Counted from the first letter of the stretch, positions 38,001-49,387 are shown. The stretch: 64,000 nt of DNA from Alnus glutinosa (GCF_958979055.1 NC_084886.1:39762154-39826153); one strand, 5' to 3'. Made by a program: numbers and translations. Notes: generated from the sequence alone by a model not told the origin.

Positions 38001-39197
38001 GGAACGCATTCGGCAGGTAATAGATGTCACTTAGATACGTAATTTATGTTCGTAGGTAAGTGGGGAACAGACTCCTAACATGTTCTTTAACTGCAGTGGG
38101 TGCCACAAGATATATTGTCTGCACCCATATCTTGTGCAACGTATTCCTGCAACAGCCAACTAGTTTATTCTAGTTTCACCGATGGTAATATTGGAGTTTT
38201 TGACGCTGATAATCTGAGATTAAGATGTCATATTGCACCATCCGCATACTTATACCAGGCATTGTCAAACAGGTATGGCTTTCTACTACAGTAAAAACTG
38301 TTAGAATATAATTTAAATTGATTAAATTCATCTATTCTTATCAGCTTAAGCTTGTGGGATTAGCGATGGTTTAACATGGTATCAGAACCAGAGGGCATGA
38401 GTTCGAACTCCGACTCTATTTACCCTTATTTCAATTAAATATTTCATGTGTTAGGCTTCACATATTAAGGTGAAGTTTAAACCAAAACGTGAGGAGTGTT
38501 AGAATATATAAATTAAATAATTAAATTCATCAATTTCTATCAGTTTAAAGTAGTAGGATTAGAGGTGATTTAATATTATATGAAATCCAGAGCTCAAAGG
38601 TCATGAGTTCGAACCCTAACTCCATCATTCACCCTTCAATTAAACACTCCACGTGTTGGGTCTCACTTATTAAAAATGAATTTGAGCTCACATGTGAGGG
38701 AGTGTTAAAGTATTCATTAAATGATTAAATTTACCCATTTCTATTAGCTTAAACTTTTGGAATAAGTGGTAATTTAACACAAACTACCAATGGATTTATC
38801 TGGTGTGACAATAGGCATTATGTATCTGTTCTACTGCATGTTTCTACTTATGCTAATTGCTTATTTAAAAGAAAAAAGAAGTCACCTTTTAGGGACAATG
38901 AATAGCATCCTCTCATATAGTCAGCTTTACTCAACTAACAACCATTCATCATGAATTATATATTAATGTTTAATTTTATCTATGTTTTACTCTGACAGCC
39001 AAACTTTGTACCCGGTAGTTATTACTGCACACCCTCAGGAGCCAAATCAGTTGGCCGTTGGACTAACAGATGGATCTGTTAAAGTTATAGAGCCCTCAGA
39101 CTCCGAGGGGAAGTGGGTAGCCGCAGTGTCTGTTGATAATGGAATACAGAATGGCAGGACAGGTTCATCTTCCAACGCTAACAATCCTGCTTCATAG
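29132..39197 (+). CDS. TPR2: TOPLESS-related transcriptional co-repressor, TPR2 type (1125 aa)
   Basis: Twenty-five exons join in frame: 29132-29211, 29301-29480, 29595-29708, 29868-30026, 30226-30403, 30504-30633, 31051-31166, 31293-31428, 31552-31661, 34020-34089, 34167-34240, 34334-34429, 34519-34611, 35064-35191, 35322-35556, 35638-35796, 35894-35989, 36354-36506, 36614-36724, 36924-37100, 37226-37354, 37443-37538, 37834-38016, 38097-38272 and 38999-39197. LisH (MSSLSRELVFLILQFLEEEK), CTLH and CRA regions form the N-terminal EAR-motif-binding domain (about 1-210). A Pro-rich linker follows, then two WD40 propellers to the C-terminus. TPL/TPR proteins link repressors (Aux/IAA, NINJA and others) to histone deacetylation in the nucleus. 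The tail, rich in Ser and Asn, and GDTRVQFHSDQIRLL favour TPR2 over TPL/TPR1/4. Intron 11 has a GC donor (GAG|GCATGT). Intron 10 (2.36 kb) and intron 24 carry retroelements. Confidence 0.93.
31975..32020. repeat. (GA)n plus poly(G) tract
   Basis: A run of agagag dinucleotides passes directly into about 18 consecutive G residues in TPR2 intron 10. Its length is probably unstable and may be affected by sequencing error. Confidence 0.7.
32021..32856. repeat. Segmental duplication in TPR2 intron 10, split by a solo LTR
   Basis: The block 32021-32155 (agatggctggcttatttt ... cagccccttga) recurs at 32719-32855 with almost no changes. Between them the block 32175-32246 (aatcaagtaccagagaagg ... gcagcaagagaggg) recurs from 32253. 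The second copy is interrupted by an LTR at 32300-32697. The order is A-B-B'-A', produced by local duplication before the LTR inserted. Confidence 0.75.
32300..32697 (+). mobile_element. Solo LTR with a 5-bp TSD in TPR2 intron 10
   Basis: The 398-bp segment begins TGATACGTTCAG and ends GATTGCATCA. Identical 5-bp repeats CAGCA flank it (32295-32299 and 32698-32702). The interior has a promoter-like part (catctatttaagtg near 32520) and two tandem copies of ggagatca(a/c)ggctctctcg. This is a solo LTR left by recombination of an LTR retrotransposon; the family is not identified. Confidence 0.75.
38299..38779 (+). mobile_element. TRIM retroelement array (LTR-int-LTR-int-LTR) in TPR2 intron 24
   Basis: Three short LTRs of about 78 bp lie at 38299-38376, 38497-38575 and 38703-38779. 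They start TGTTAGAATATA, TGTTAGAATATA and TGTTAAAGTATT. After LTR1 comes a primer-binding site TGGTATCAGAACC, complementary to initiator-Met tRNA as in many plant TRIMs. Each internal part (ggcatgagttcgaactcc ... cacgtgttgg) ends in a purine-rich gtgagg(ga)gtg before the next LTR. The flanks aaaac and caaac match at 4 of 5. There is no coding capacity. Confidence 0.75.
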
Positions 39198-41984
39198 CAG
39201 CTCCAAATATGAAAAACATGTGCATTACGAAATCTTAATTTATATTTTATTCATGTATAATATATTACTAGTAGGGTGGCTATTCATGTAAGCCTCACCA
39301 AATGTGAGCATAGGAAAATGGGTTAAAGCAAGATAAATTCGTGTATATTCTGAAAGAAGAGATTTAATTATTTCTTGAAATGTAAGTTAATTTTCTGCCT
39401 CTTCACTGTTTGTTCTGTTTGTATTCGATTGATTGGTAACAATAGAATTTACGGAAAGCTGACTATGTAGAGGATGGAGAAATGGAAAACTGGTGCGGTT
39501 GATGTGTTGTTTTACTGTTCTTCTGGTATAAAATTACAGAGTCAAGTCTCACCAGTTCTTAAATGATGCCTGAGAGGGGTTTTCCTTGTCAATCTTTCAG
39601 CCATAGTATAATTGAATTTATATTTGTTCTTTAGTTGCTTTGTCGGAATTACTTTATTCTGTCATCACTTTGTCTTTCGAATCCTATATTAGTTGTAATG
39701 ATATCATTTTCTTGTGTGCCCAAGATAGAAGGTGTTAAAAAAGCATACAGTTAAAGGGTAAGGTTGATAAATTCGAATCTGTGTCTCTCCTTTGAGACAG
39801 AACTCTGTTACGGGGATTGCATATATATATATATAATTTTTTTTTTTTTTTTTCTTTCCTTCTTTTGTGGCTAGGGTTAGCTGAATAATTCGATATTCGG
39901 GTTTATCTTTTGTTATTGGATTTAGGATTAACTTGATTATTATTATTATTATTGTTACCTTAGAAATAGTTTATTTAAGCAAGTTATAAAACTGATAAAA
40001 GCATCAATGAAAATATAGCTCAGCAACCTTTATTGTGATTATTCCTTTTTGGATCTATATGGGACTGACTTGTTGTGTAAAGAGGGCACAGACGTTCACC
40101 AGCCGCACATCTGTAACGTCATATTCAGAGAAATAATGAAAATGAAAGCCTAGATGCAATTCGATCGGTTGGAGGGAAAAAAAAAAAAATAAATAAATTC
40201 CTGAAGAATATATACGCAAATTGCAGTGGTCCAATTATGGGTGAATAGAAACTGGATCGAGTACAGTTTGAGGCTGGCGAAACAATGTGCTGTACTTTTC
40301 ATGCGTTGGCAAAATCCAGTGCCTTTTTTTTAACCGAAGTAGTAGTGTTCGGTTAAAGCAGATTGCAAATGGAATAGTAGTCTGTGATAATTTGGATGGT
40401 GCCAAATCTAATTATTTGGCTGAAGTTGAACACCCTTTCCCTTTCAATGTCCAATCTTCACCCGAAACTGCTTTTTCCAGTTCCTTGTATTATGATTGTC
40501 GAACAAAACAAAAGATGGATAGCCACATGTTGGGCATGTAGTTCTTTTAATTGCATCACCAGAAGACGTTTGGTTCTGGTTCGTGGGGTCTAACGACTAG
40601 GAGATGGCATGTGGTCTTGGCCAAGGAAAACGATGACACAGACAAAAGGGCAATTATAGGGCTATTTTCTTGCTTGTGCCTCACCCTGCCTTGACGTGGG
40701 CATGTTTGTTCATTTGAGTCAATATTCAATACTGTGCAGGTGTGGGGTACACCTGATAGCAGGGCTTTTCAGCCACGGAATTTTCTTGCTGCAAGCTTGC
40801 AACAGCAGCAATATGGCATGTTAACGTCGGCACGGACAGCTCGAATGGAAGCCTCAATGGTGTTTTATATAGCTCAAGGTCTTGTGTTTGAGTCCGGACC
40901 TGAGCGATACATGTGGTTTGTGGGCGATTGAAGGTATCCCGAGTTTACTCTACCAAGGTCGGTTACGTGCTTATAGCCGATCAGGATCCTTCTTAATTAA
41001 GGTGGTTTTTTTAGGGGTTGCTTAGGTGCTTAGCCGTTCACACTGCCCGACATGTACCACTTTTCTGCGATATCAACAAAAGTCTTTCAGCCTTTTGGCG
41101 ATTCAGACTCGAATGCGAAAAGCTATAATCTATATAGCAAATAATTCATAAGAATTTCGTAAAACTTTCAACTTTTAAAAGGTGCGTGCTTCTTCGTATT
41201 AAGATATCTAGTGGGGCTGTACAAAGAAGAAGCAAATCATGACCATTCTCTCACAAATTTCATTTATGAAAATAATGTATAAAATGATGATTAACCGTGC
41301 ATATTAAGCATTTTCCTTCTCGAATCATGGGCAGGCCGGCACCTATAGAATGGTGGAAAATCAAGTGAATTCCAAAGACTTTGAATTAATTCTATGAAAC
41401 AGAATTAATGAGCATTAATTAATTAATTAATTAAAAATATATAATTAGCGGTAATTTCTTGTCCAAGTGGTGTATATCTCACGGGTCTTTCATTTCATTT
41501 CACTTCACATGTTTGGTTCCATGAACCTGAGGTTCCATTGGTCCAGCAGTGCAAAGAAAACTCAATAATTTACGACCAAACCCGCGGAACATCAATGCGT
41601 GTGTGTGTGCGTTGTGTTGGGGTTATGTTCTGTCAAGTGATTGACGCCAGGCTGGCGGGTTGGACATGATTGAGGTGGATCCCACCTTCCCCCATTCTTC
41701 TCTGTCAACCCACATGCGGTCTCAATGCCCCATGCACTCCGTCACTTACTTTTTATTCCCTTTATTTTCTATCACCCCGCAGGTCACGCACTTTCCCATA
41801 CCACCCACATAATTTGCCTACGTGTCGCAATGGGTACGCACCTAAACAGGAAGACAAACGGCTCTGGCCGAGTGCCGCCACACGGTGTCATGGAACTGAT
41901 GGGTCAATTTATCAAATGGTTTTCTCATTTTGTCCTTGCACTAATCGATTCTTAACAAATGTAAGCAAACAAAGACACTATTCC

Positions 41985-42022
<38 letters not shown>

Positions 42023-42240
42023 AGCTCTATTGCTCTCTCTCTCTCTCTCTCTCTCTTTAATGGAGGGCCGTTTCAAACAATTTTGTCGGCGAGAGACGTT
42101 ATTAATCATATAGAAATATATGATAATTACCAATTAGTGCCAATAAGTATTATTGTATTCTTTTCGCACTTTGCTGAGCTAGATTTTTGCTTGTATGCGT
42201 GGAATTCTTTCATTTTTACGGTGCAGTTGTTTTCCATGCC
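39198..42240. other. Gene-free region between the TPR2-like and GH28 genes
   Basis: The left part includes the TPR2 3' UTR. AT and T runs are at 39820-39853. ORFs at 40287-40541, 40734-40931 and 41670-42113 show no domain, and I could not identify the moderately GC-rich stretch 40560-40950. Two CT microsatellites lie at 41991-42018 and 42033-42056. Confidence 0.4.
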
Positions 42241-42241
42241 A

Positions 42242-42249
42242 TATATAAG
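42242..42249 (+). promoter_or_regulatory. Probable TATA box of the GH28 gene
   Basis: TATATAAG lies about 210 bp upstream of the predicted ATG. It precedes a CT-rich leader (cctcttcctcttcctctgc), the usual plant order. Functional assignment is inferred. Confidence 0.5.
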
Positions 42250-42459
42250 CATTAGTTTTTGGTGTCATTTACATAATTAATGCTTATAATAAGCACCTAC
42301 ACTTACACAGAGAGCTCCCCTGTTTTTTGGGTGGTTCCTCTTCCTCTTCCTCTGCTTCTTTTTTCTGTTTCTCTGCTTCAATTTTTTCATTTTTGGTGTT
42401 TGGGCTTCAGCAGTACCTGTTCTTGTCTCTTTGGTCATTGCATCTGAGGCTTTTGTCCC

Positions 42460-43865
42460 ATGAAGATGATAGTAAGTACGTTTCTTTTTTCTTTTTTCTG
42501 AGTTTTTTGTATTTTTCCCTTTTGTTTTGTTTGTTTTGTTTGTTTTGTTTGTTTTCTTTTGCTGAATCTGGAACTTCAGAACTTGATTGTTTGAGTTTGA
42601 TCTTTATTGCCGATGTATTTGGTTGACTCTTTCTTTTTTGTTGGTGGGTGTTGCAGATTTTTGCTATGATCAATGGTTTTTTTGAGTGGGGAATTCACTT
42701 TAAATCAATCTATCAATCTTTCTATGTGTACTAATGTCTTTCGTTTTGTTCTAGTATTTCTACACAAACAAATGATCGTTGGTGTTGGATACATGTTATA
42801 ATCAGTTTGTCATGATCTTTTAGATTTCTATACTCAGTTGTTTCTTAGTCCAAGTATAAATTCGCTCATGTGCCTGCAGCTTGAATTTCTCAAAGTAAGA
42901 ATTTTTGGAATTTGTTTATTTCTGTGTTTTTCAGTTTGGAAACGCACATTACATTTGTTTGTCTTTATGATACTACAATGGGCAGCATATTCTAGCTGCG
43001 TGTGCGTTTTGTGTGAGTGTGTGTCCTTTAATTCTCTTGAAATTTGCATTGATGATACTCTTTTGTATAACGGATTTATAGGTTTTGTGAAATCCATTAT
43101 TGGGGTTTATCATCTGACCAAAATTTTCATTTTTGTTTGTTTCTCTTTAATTTCTTTATTAGCAATTAATAAATTTTTACTGATAGAAAGTCTCCTGAGA
43201 ATCAGTTGCTTGCGTTTTTCTTCTTTTTCCCGCCTTGCAGGTGGCACTGCTCTTGCTGCTGGCGTTGAGCAATGCTGTCAAAATTAATGGAGAAGAGAGT
43301 GATGGACAGTGTGATAATAAGTTGACATTGGATCCAAGACCACACAGTGTGTCCATCTTGGAGTTTGGTGCTGTGGGAGATGGCAAAACATTGAATACCA
43401 TAGCCTTCCGGAATGCCATTTTCTATCTCAAGTCCTTCGCTGATAAGGGTGGTGCCCAGCTTTATGTGCCTCCGGGAAGGTGGCTTACAGGAAGCTTCAA
43501 TCTTACCAGCCACCTTACACTCTTCTTGGAAAAAGGTGCTGTCATTCTTGGATCTCAGGTACTTTTTTGCTCCTTGCGTTTTCTCAGCATTCTTAGTTGT
43601 TTCCTCTTATTTTTTGGCTTTTTTACTGGTGTGAAGATATAGTGCAAGAAATACTTCTAACAACATGAGTGATTTTTGTTAGCCTTGGATTTTCTCACAC
43701 ACTTTCATTTGTTAAGGACCCATCTCACTGGGAAGTTGTTGATCCCTTACCCTCATATGGTAGGGGGATTGACCTTCCTGGAGGAAGGTATCGAAGCTTG
43801 ATAAATGGATATATGTTACACGACGTGGTGATTACAGGTATATACCGTATATGTAACTTTGAGTG

Positions 43866-43898
<33 letters not shown>

Positions 43899-45533
43899 AA
43901 ATGTTATTTAGTAGATTGTTATACGACTCTCATACAACTGAGATGACTTTGACAGTGAAACTCAGCCATCGATTTTTCTTTATTTTCAAATCCATATTGA
44001 TCAAAATGCTGATTTTCACTACTACGTCATCCCAGTTGTATGTCACTCATAACAGTTTACTAAATAGCATTTCTCTTTTCACAAATGTTTTCTGTATAGG
44101 CTGTGCCTCATATGAGCATCCTTGTTTACTGCACTAGGTGATAATGGAACCATCGATGGCCAGGGCTCAGTTTGGTGGGATTGGTACAGTTATCAGTCTT
44201 TGAACTACAGCCGGCCCCATCTTGTGGAGTTTATATCGTCTGAAAATGTAGTAGTTTCAAATCTTACTTTCTTGAATGCCCCTGCATATTGCATCCATCC
44301 AGTCTATTGCAGGTAGATATGTTTTAAAGCCCTGGTGACTGGTATACGCTTGTTTTCTAAAAATTGAATCAATTTCCTAACAATTGGAGGTAATTGGATT
44401 CCATGCAGTAATGTGCACGTTCAGAATGTCTCAGTCTCTGCTCCTTCTGAATCTCCTTACACCGTTGGTATAGTCCCAGGTCAGTATGTAAATTTTGCTG
44501 ACTCTCGCATCAAGTACTTTTCTTCAGAAATCTGTATCTGGCCCATCTGGCCATCTCTATTTTGTTAATTATATAAAAAAACAATATATCATTCTAATTC
44601 CTTACTGGGTTCCTTGGGTCTTGCGTTAAACATTGCACAGTTGTAATAGAAATTGTTTTCTCTTGATCGTTTGTGGTTTGTCAAGCATGCTATCAAAAGA
44701 ATCATAGACATGTAATTATATGGTTTTTCTGTTATGAATTTGTGAGAGAAATTAGTTCTTGTTTGAGGTGTAGTCCAGGGGGTCTCACAAAGCTACAAGG
44801 TTCGCTTGTAGTGCTTTGGTAAACAACAATCAGGAGAAGACTGCATTTTTTAAAAATAAAATAAGAAACAAGAAGAAAGAAACACATTATAAATGTTTCC
44901 TCTACAGTTGAATTGAATTTTGTGAGCTCTGTTTGGGATTTTAAAACACTTTTAAAATTTGAAAAGCATTGAGTAGGTGGCGGAAGTTCATTCCATGGAA
45001 AATGAGCGAACTTCGTAGAGCATAGTTGATTTGTTGACATTTTTTAGTCGTATTAAAGATTCACAGTGATTGCAATCACTTTATAATGATAGAGTGATTG
45101 CTTCTTCTGCCTGAACCAAGGAATCCCTTTGATGTGATGCAAAATTGATCTTGTTTTATCGACATAATCCCAAATGAGAAATACTACATGTACAGATGTA
45201 TTGCCAAGTGCACACTCTTTGACATGGCAGTGAAAATTATTATTAGATTTTGGATGGATTACCTTTAGATTTTGGATCAAATTGTAATTTTTACTTCCAC
45301 GTCAGTGAGTATGCACTTGAAAGTGTGTAGTTGGGAGTGCATGTAGCATTTCTCATTTCAAATTAGACGTACTTGCCAACTAAGATCAACTTCCTCCTTT
45401 AGTCAATTTACAAATTAGACACACGTAAATGAGTGTGCACTTGAAAGTGTGTAGTTGGGAGCGCATGTAGCATTTCTCATCTCAAATTAGACATACTTGC
45501 CAATTAAAATCAACTTCCTCCTTTAGTCAATTT

Positions 45534-45594
<61 letters not shown>

Positions 45595-46349
45595 CAGGTT
45601 TATTATTTATATTTTGAGATGATTACACTAGAAGATTTTTGCTTAAACATGTTTGTATTGTGTTGCGCTTTTCAGATTCTTCTGATAATGTGTGCATAGA
45701 GGACTGTGTCATTGACATGGGCTATGATGCCATTGCACTCAAGAGTGGTTGGGATGAGTATGGTATTGCTTATGGCAGACCCACCACAAACGTACACATC
45801 AGAAGGGTCCACTTGAAATCACATTCAGGCTCTTCCCTTGCTTTTGGCAGTGAGATGTCTGGTGGCATTTCTGATGTGCATGTTGAGCAGGCACATATAT
45901 ACAACTCATTTAGCGGTATTGAGTTTAGAACTAGCAAGGGCAGAGGTGGTTACATTAAAAGAATCATCATTTCAGATGTTGTAATGGAAAGCATCTACTT
46001 GGCATTTGCCGCCACTGGTCAGTGCAGCTCCCATCCAGACGACAAGTATGATCCTAATGCTCTCCCTCTTTTGGATCACATCACCTTGCAGGATGTGATT
46101 GGCACAAACATCACAATTGCTGGAAGCTTTACAGGGATACAAGAATCACCTTTTACTTCTATCTGTCTCTTCAATGTCTCCTTATCAATTACTCCTGGAT
46201 CTCCCACATCTTGGGTATGTTCCAATGTGTTTGGCATTGCGGAATCTGTGTTCCCTGAACCTTGCCCTGACCTTGAGAGCTCATATTCAAATTCTTCCTT
46301 GGCTTGCTTTTCCCTCATGCATTTAAATGGAAAAGCTGCGGCCTTATGA
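42460..46349 (+). CDS. GH28 family (polygalacturonase-like) secreted protein, 456 aa
   Basis: Six coding exons join in frame: 42460-42471, 43241-43558, 43717-43837, 44138-44312, 44409-44479 and 45676-46349. The first codes only MKMI and supplies the ATG; with exon 2 it forms a signal peptide (MKMIVALLLLLALSNA). SILEFGAVGDG and DGQGSVWWDWY are typical of plant GH28 pectinases. The usual active-site set NTD/DD/GHG/RIK is not conserved: the aligned segments read PDSSDN, GYDAIALKSGWDEYG, FGSEMSGG and RTSKGRGG. To my knowledge this pattern marks a whole plant subclade, not a broken copy. Potential N-glycosylation sites include NLTS and NYSR. It probably acts in the cell wall; pectin hydrolysis is uncertain. 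A large intron 5 holds a MITE and a duplication. Confidence 0.88.
45176..45354. mobile_element. MITE with GAGAAAT(A/G)CTACATG ends in GH28 intron 5
   Basis: The 179-bp element has ends GAGAAATACTACATGTAC and, reverse-complemented, GAGAAATGCTACATGCAC. Flanks atcccaaat and atttcaaat match at 7 of 9, an aged Mutator-type duplication. It overlaps a direct duplication to its right. Confidence 0.6.
45304..45590. repeat. 125-bp direct duplication followed by a long (CT)n tract
   Basis: Sequence 45304-45418 (the right end of the MITE plus flank) recurs at 45429-45539 with few changes. This leaves a second copy of the MITE terminus. A (TC)n run of about 50 bp follows at 45540-45590, close to the exon 6 acceptor. 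Confidence 0.7.
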
Positions 46350-47395
46350 TACCATTCCTTCATACTACAACCATTCTCTTCAGTCTTCAGCCCCACCTTA
46401 CAATTTACCATTCCAAATTAGGCCACATTCTTTTCCAATAAGACACATGTTTACACTATTTGTTTCTTCATCCCCTATATTTGCATTCCTGCGTGTTTCG
46501 ATGTGCAGCTTATTTGTACAGCTTCATTTCTTCATTCATGTGTAAGGAAATTTTTGGTAGTGATGGTGCAGAGGTACTCTCATGTTGTTAGTATTGCAGT
46601 GTAATTTCATTTGTAAAATGTTTACTTGATGTGGAGTGACATGTCAAATAAGATGGTAGATATGGAAGGAAATTTCAAAAGGAGCCATGTGATTGAAATG
46701 AAGGGTTTTTGGTCATCAAAGTAAAAGATAGAATGGATGAGTTGATTACGTTTTACTTCTTTCCCCTTGATTCTCTTTGCCAATGTCTTTTCTTCTTCCC
46801 TTCTTCTTCTTTCCTCATAATGTCTGATACTATATTCTTCCCAAATGTGACTCTATCTAAATTCAAGCTGGAAAATAGAAATCGAGGTTCGGTTTCTTGG
46901 TCTTGACTAATAATTCTGGGCAAATGTATTAGAGCAGAGATTAAAAAAACAAAAATGGAAGCTTCACTGTACTCCTAAAAACTAGGATCATTTTTGCAAA
47001 ATGATTCAACGGAAAATTTTAATGGAGAAGTGAGATTGCAAATTTTTTGAAGTTTGATATACTAAATTGATAGTTTTTGAACTTTGAAAGAGATTGTAAA
47101 AATATGAAAAAATATGAAAGTTTAGGAGGTTAAATAAATTTTTTCAAATTTCATACAAAAATGAATGCCATTAACAAGGGAGACAAAAGAAGCCAAAGTT
47201 CTGAGACAATCCAGATAGGGAAAGTACATTGAACACATTGTCTCGATGACTAAAGATTGTCTAGCTTTCTCTCACAAGGACGGTCAGACAAGTAAAATGA
47301 GCTGCAATGATTGAACACCCCCCTAAAAAAAGGATTATCCTGTTTAATCACTTTTAGAATAGTAACTGAAAACAAGAGTAAATTTTGTTGCAATT
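46350..47395. other. GH28 3' flank and gene-free DNA
   Basis: The 3' UTR is expected in the first 250 bp. The remainder is AT-rich; no gene, RNA or clear repeat was recognised. Confidence 0.4.
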
Positions 47396-48345
47396 CTTAA
47401 TAAGTGGTCTACATTATTTAAGTCCAATCTTAACCGCGTGTATATATACTTTGTCACTTTTTTCTTACAAACTGGTTTTTAAGGATGAGTTCGATTTGAC
47501 GTTTGTATCATTTATGTTTCAAGTGTCCTATATCGGGTAAGTACAGTCTTAATCATGTATATGTAAAGCATTTTTCCTTTACAAACCGGTTTTCAATGAT
47601 GAATTCTACATGAGGTTTGTATCATTTTGTATTAGAGTCAAGTATGACGTCGACTATGGGATCGGATGCAGCTCGTTGAGTATGAAATTGAATAGATTGT
47701 GATTTGTGGCCAAGTCTCGATGGGCAACCTATATGTTAGATTAAATACATTGGTATTATTTATAAGTATAGTGTTAAATCGTTGAATACTGATAGGTAAG
47801 TAGAGCTGCCAAAAAAGAAATAGCTACCATTGGGTTAATGTCGATAGAGTGAGTCGTCGTTGACATCGACTGCAGAGCGTGGTGGTATGTTACGATCCTA
47901 AGCGTCCTACATCAATTAAATTCAATTTTAACCATGCATATATAAGCTCTTGAACACCTTTCCTTTGCAAGCTGATTTTCAAAGGTAAATTCTATTTGAG
48001 GTCTTTGGGACTGAGGCTTGACTTGGGGAGCCTTTTTCTTGGGTAAAACTTGGATGGGGCAAAACTTCCGGAAATCATCCGGAAGTTTTGCCCCATCGTA
48101 GCACTGCTCCTTTTTCTTTGCTCCACTTTTTGTGTATCATTTGGATTAGACGTAGCTCGTCGAGTATGGGATTGAATAAATTGCAGCTTTGTGGTCCAGT
48201 CACAAAGGGGACGGCCTATAGGTTGTATTAAAATGTATTTGTACTACGTATGAGCATTGTGTTAAGTCATTTGAATATTGATAGTCATATGTTTAATGTC
48301 GATAAAGTAGGTCACTGTTGACGTCGGCTGTAACAATCCCGGTAT
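47396..48345 (+). mobile_element. Degenerate tandem array of short LTR-retroelement units
   Basis: An LTR-like block (tcctacatc ... taaccatgcatatat ... ctgattttcaa) occurs three times, at about 47396-47515, 47522-47640 and 47887-48000. An internal block (gcagctcgttgagtatg ... ttaatgtcgatagagt) occurs twice, at about 47665-47886 and 48150-48330. Each ends where the next LTR start, TGTTACGATCC or TGTAACAATCC, begins. A degenerate Met-tRNA-type primer site (ttgtattagagtc) follows the second LTR. This is an eroded non-autonomous array. Confidence 0.55.
48053..48097. repeat. Perfect 19-bp inverted repeat (hairpin)
   Basis: GATGGGGCAAAACTTCCGG at 48053-48071 and its exact reverse complement at 48079-48097 are separated by 7 bp. 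The perfect match stands out against the eroded repeats around it. No gene is nearby and no downstream U-run suggests a terminator. Confidence 0.7.
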
Positions 48346-48987
48346 TCCTATAGTGAGATTTATGTAATTTAAATTGTCATGGATGGTTAATTTTTTTTTT
48401 TAAAGTGAACAAAATTTTAATTCACCTTAATTTTTCTCAAAATATTGGTCAATGAATAATTAAATGAAAAAGGGAAATTCTAGAAGTTGCATTTACAAAA
48501 TCTTAATACGGCCTCACAATTTAATATTTTTCCCAAATCTATAAAGAGACAATATTTAAAAGGAAAAATATAAAAAGCTATTGAACTTCCAAGTGCACTA
48601 ATGTGACCCATCGAACTACCAAAGTGTGCCAAAAAGGCCACTTTTGTCAAAATATTCCTATAATACCATTATTCTCTTAAAAACTAAAAAAATAAAAATA
48701 AAATAAAAAATTATTTTTTTTAAATAAAGAAATTGAAAACTTAAAAAATTAAAAAATTTTAATTAAAAGAAAAAAGAAAAAAAAAAAGGGGTGGCTGTCG
48801 ATTAAAAAATTTTAATTCTTTAAATTTTTAATTTTTAAACTTTATATATATATATATATATATTATTGATAGTGACATGTATCCTTGTCTTATTGATGCT
48901 GACGTGGCATACTAATAGAATCTGTCAAGTGTTTTGATTAAGATTTGACTACAGGGAGTGATTTGGTTTTATAAATGTAATTTTTAA

Positions 48988-49361
48988 GAGATATGTTAGC
49001 TATATAACTCTTACACAACAATTGCATAACAATGTTTATGTTTAAGTGAGTTTTCCCCTCCCCTCATGGCTAAGAGTAATGTTTCTTACACAACTCTCAC
49101 ACAACTCTAACTACTTTTTGTTATGATCAACCATTGGATTTGTTTTCCAACATGTGGATCCTAAATATTCAATGGCTGATTTTAAAAGAAAGTTGTTAGA
49201 GTTGTGTAAAAGTTGTACAAAAATTGTGTAAGAAACATTACTCCATGGCTAATGTTATCCAGCATTTTTTTTTTTTTTTTAAAAAAATAAAATTAAAACT
49301 CACTTACACATAAACATTGTTGTGCAATTGTTGTGTAAAAGTTGTCTAGCTAACATATATC
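48988..49361. mobile_element. MITE with GAGATATGTTAG ends, interrupted by another MITE
   Basis: The ends GAGATATGTTAGCTA and, reverse-complemented, GATATATGTTAGCTA pair. Flanks aatttttaa and tatttttaa match at 8 of 9. Removing the inner element at 49074-49243 and one copy of its 9-bp duplication leaves a short hairpin like that at 49388-49526. Confidence 0.65.
49074..49243. mobile_element. MITE nested inside another MITE, perfect 9-bp TSD
   Basis: The 170-bp hairpin has perfect 20-bp ends GAGTAATGTTTCTTACACAA. Identical 9-bp repeats CATGGCTAA flank it (49065-49073 and 49244-49252). The well-preserved ends suggest it is younger than its host. Confidence 0.85.
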
Positions 49362-49387
49362 TATTTTTAATATATTGATATGTTTTA

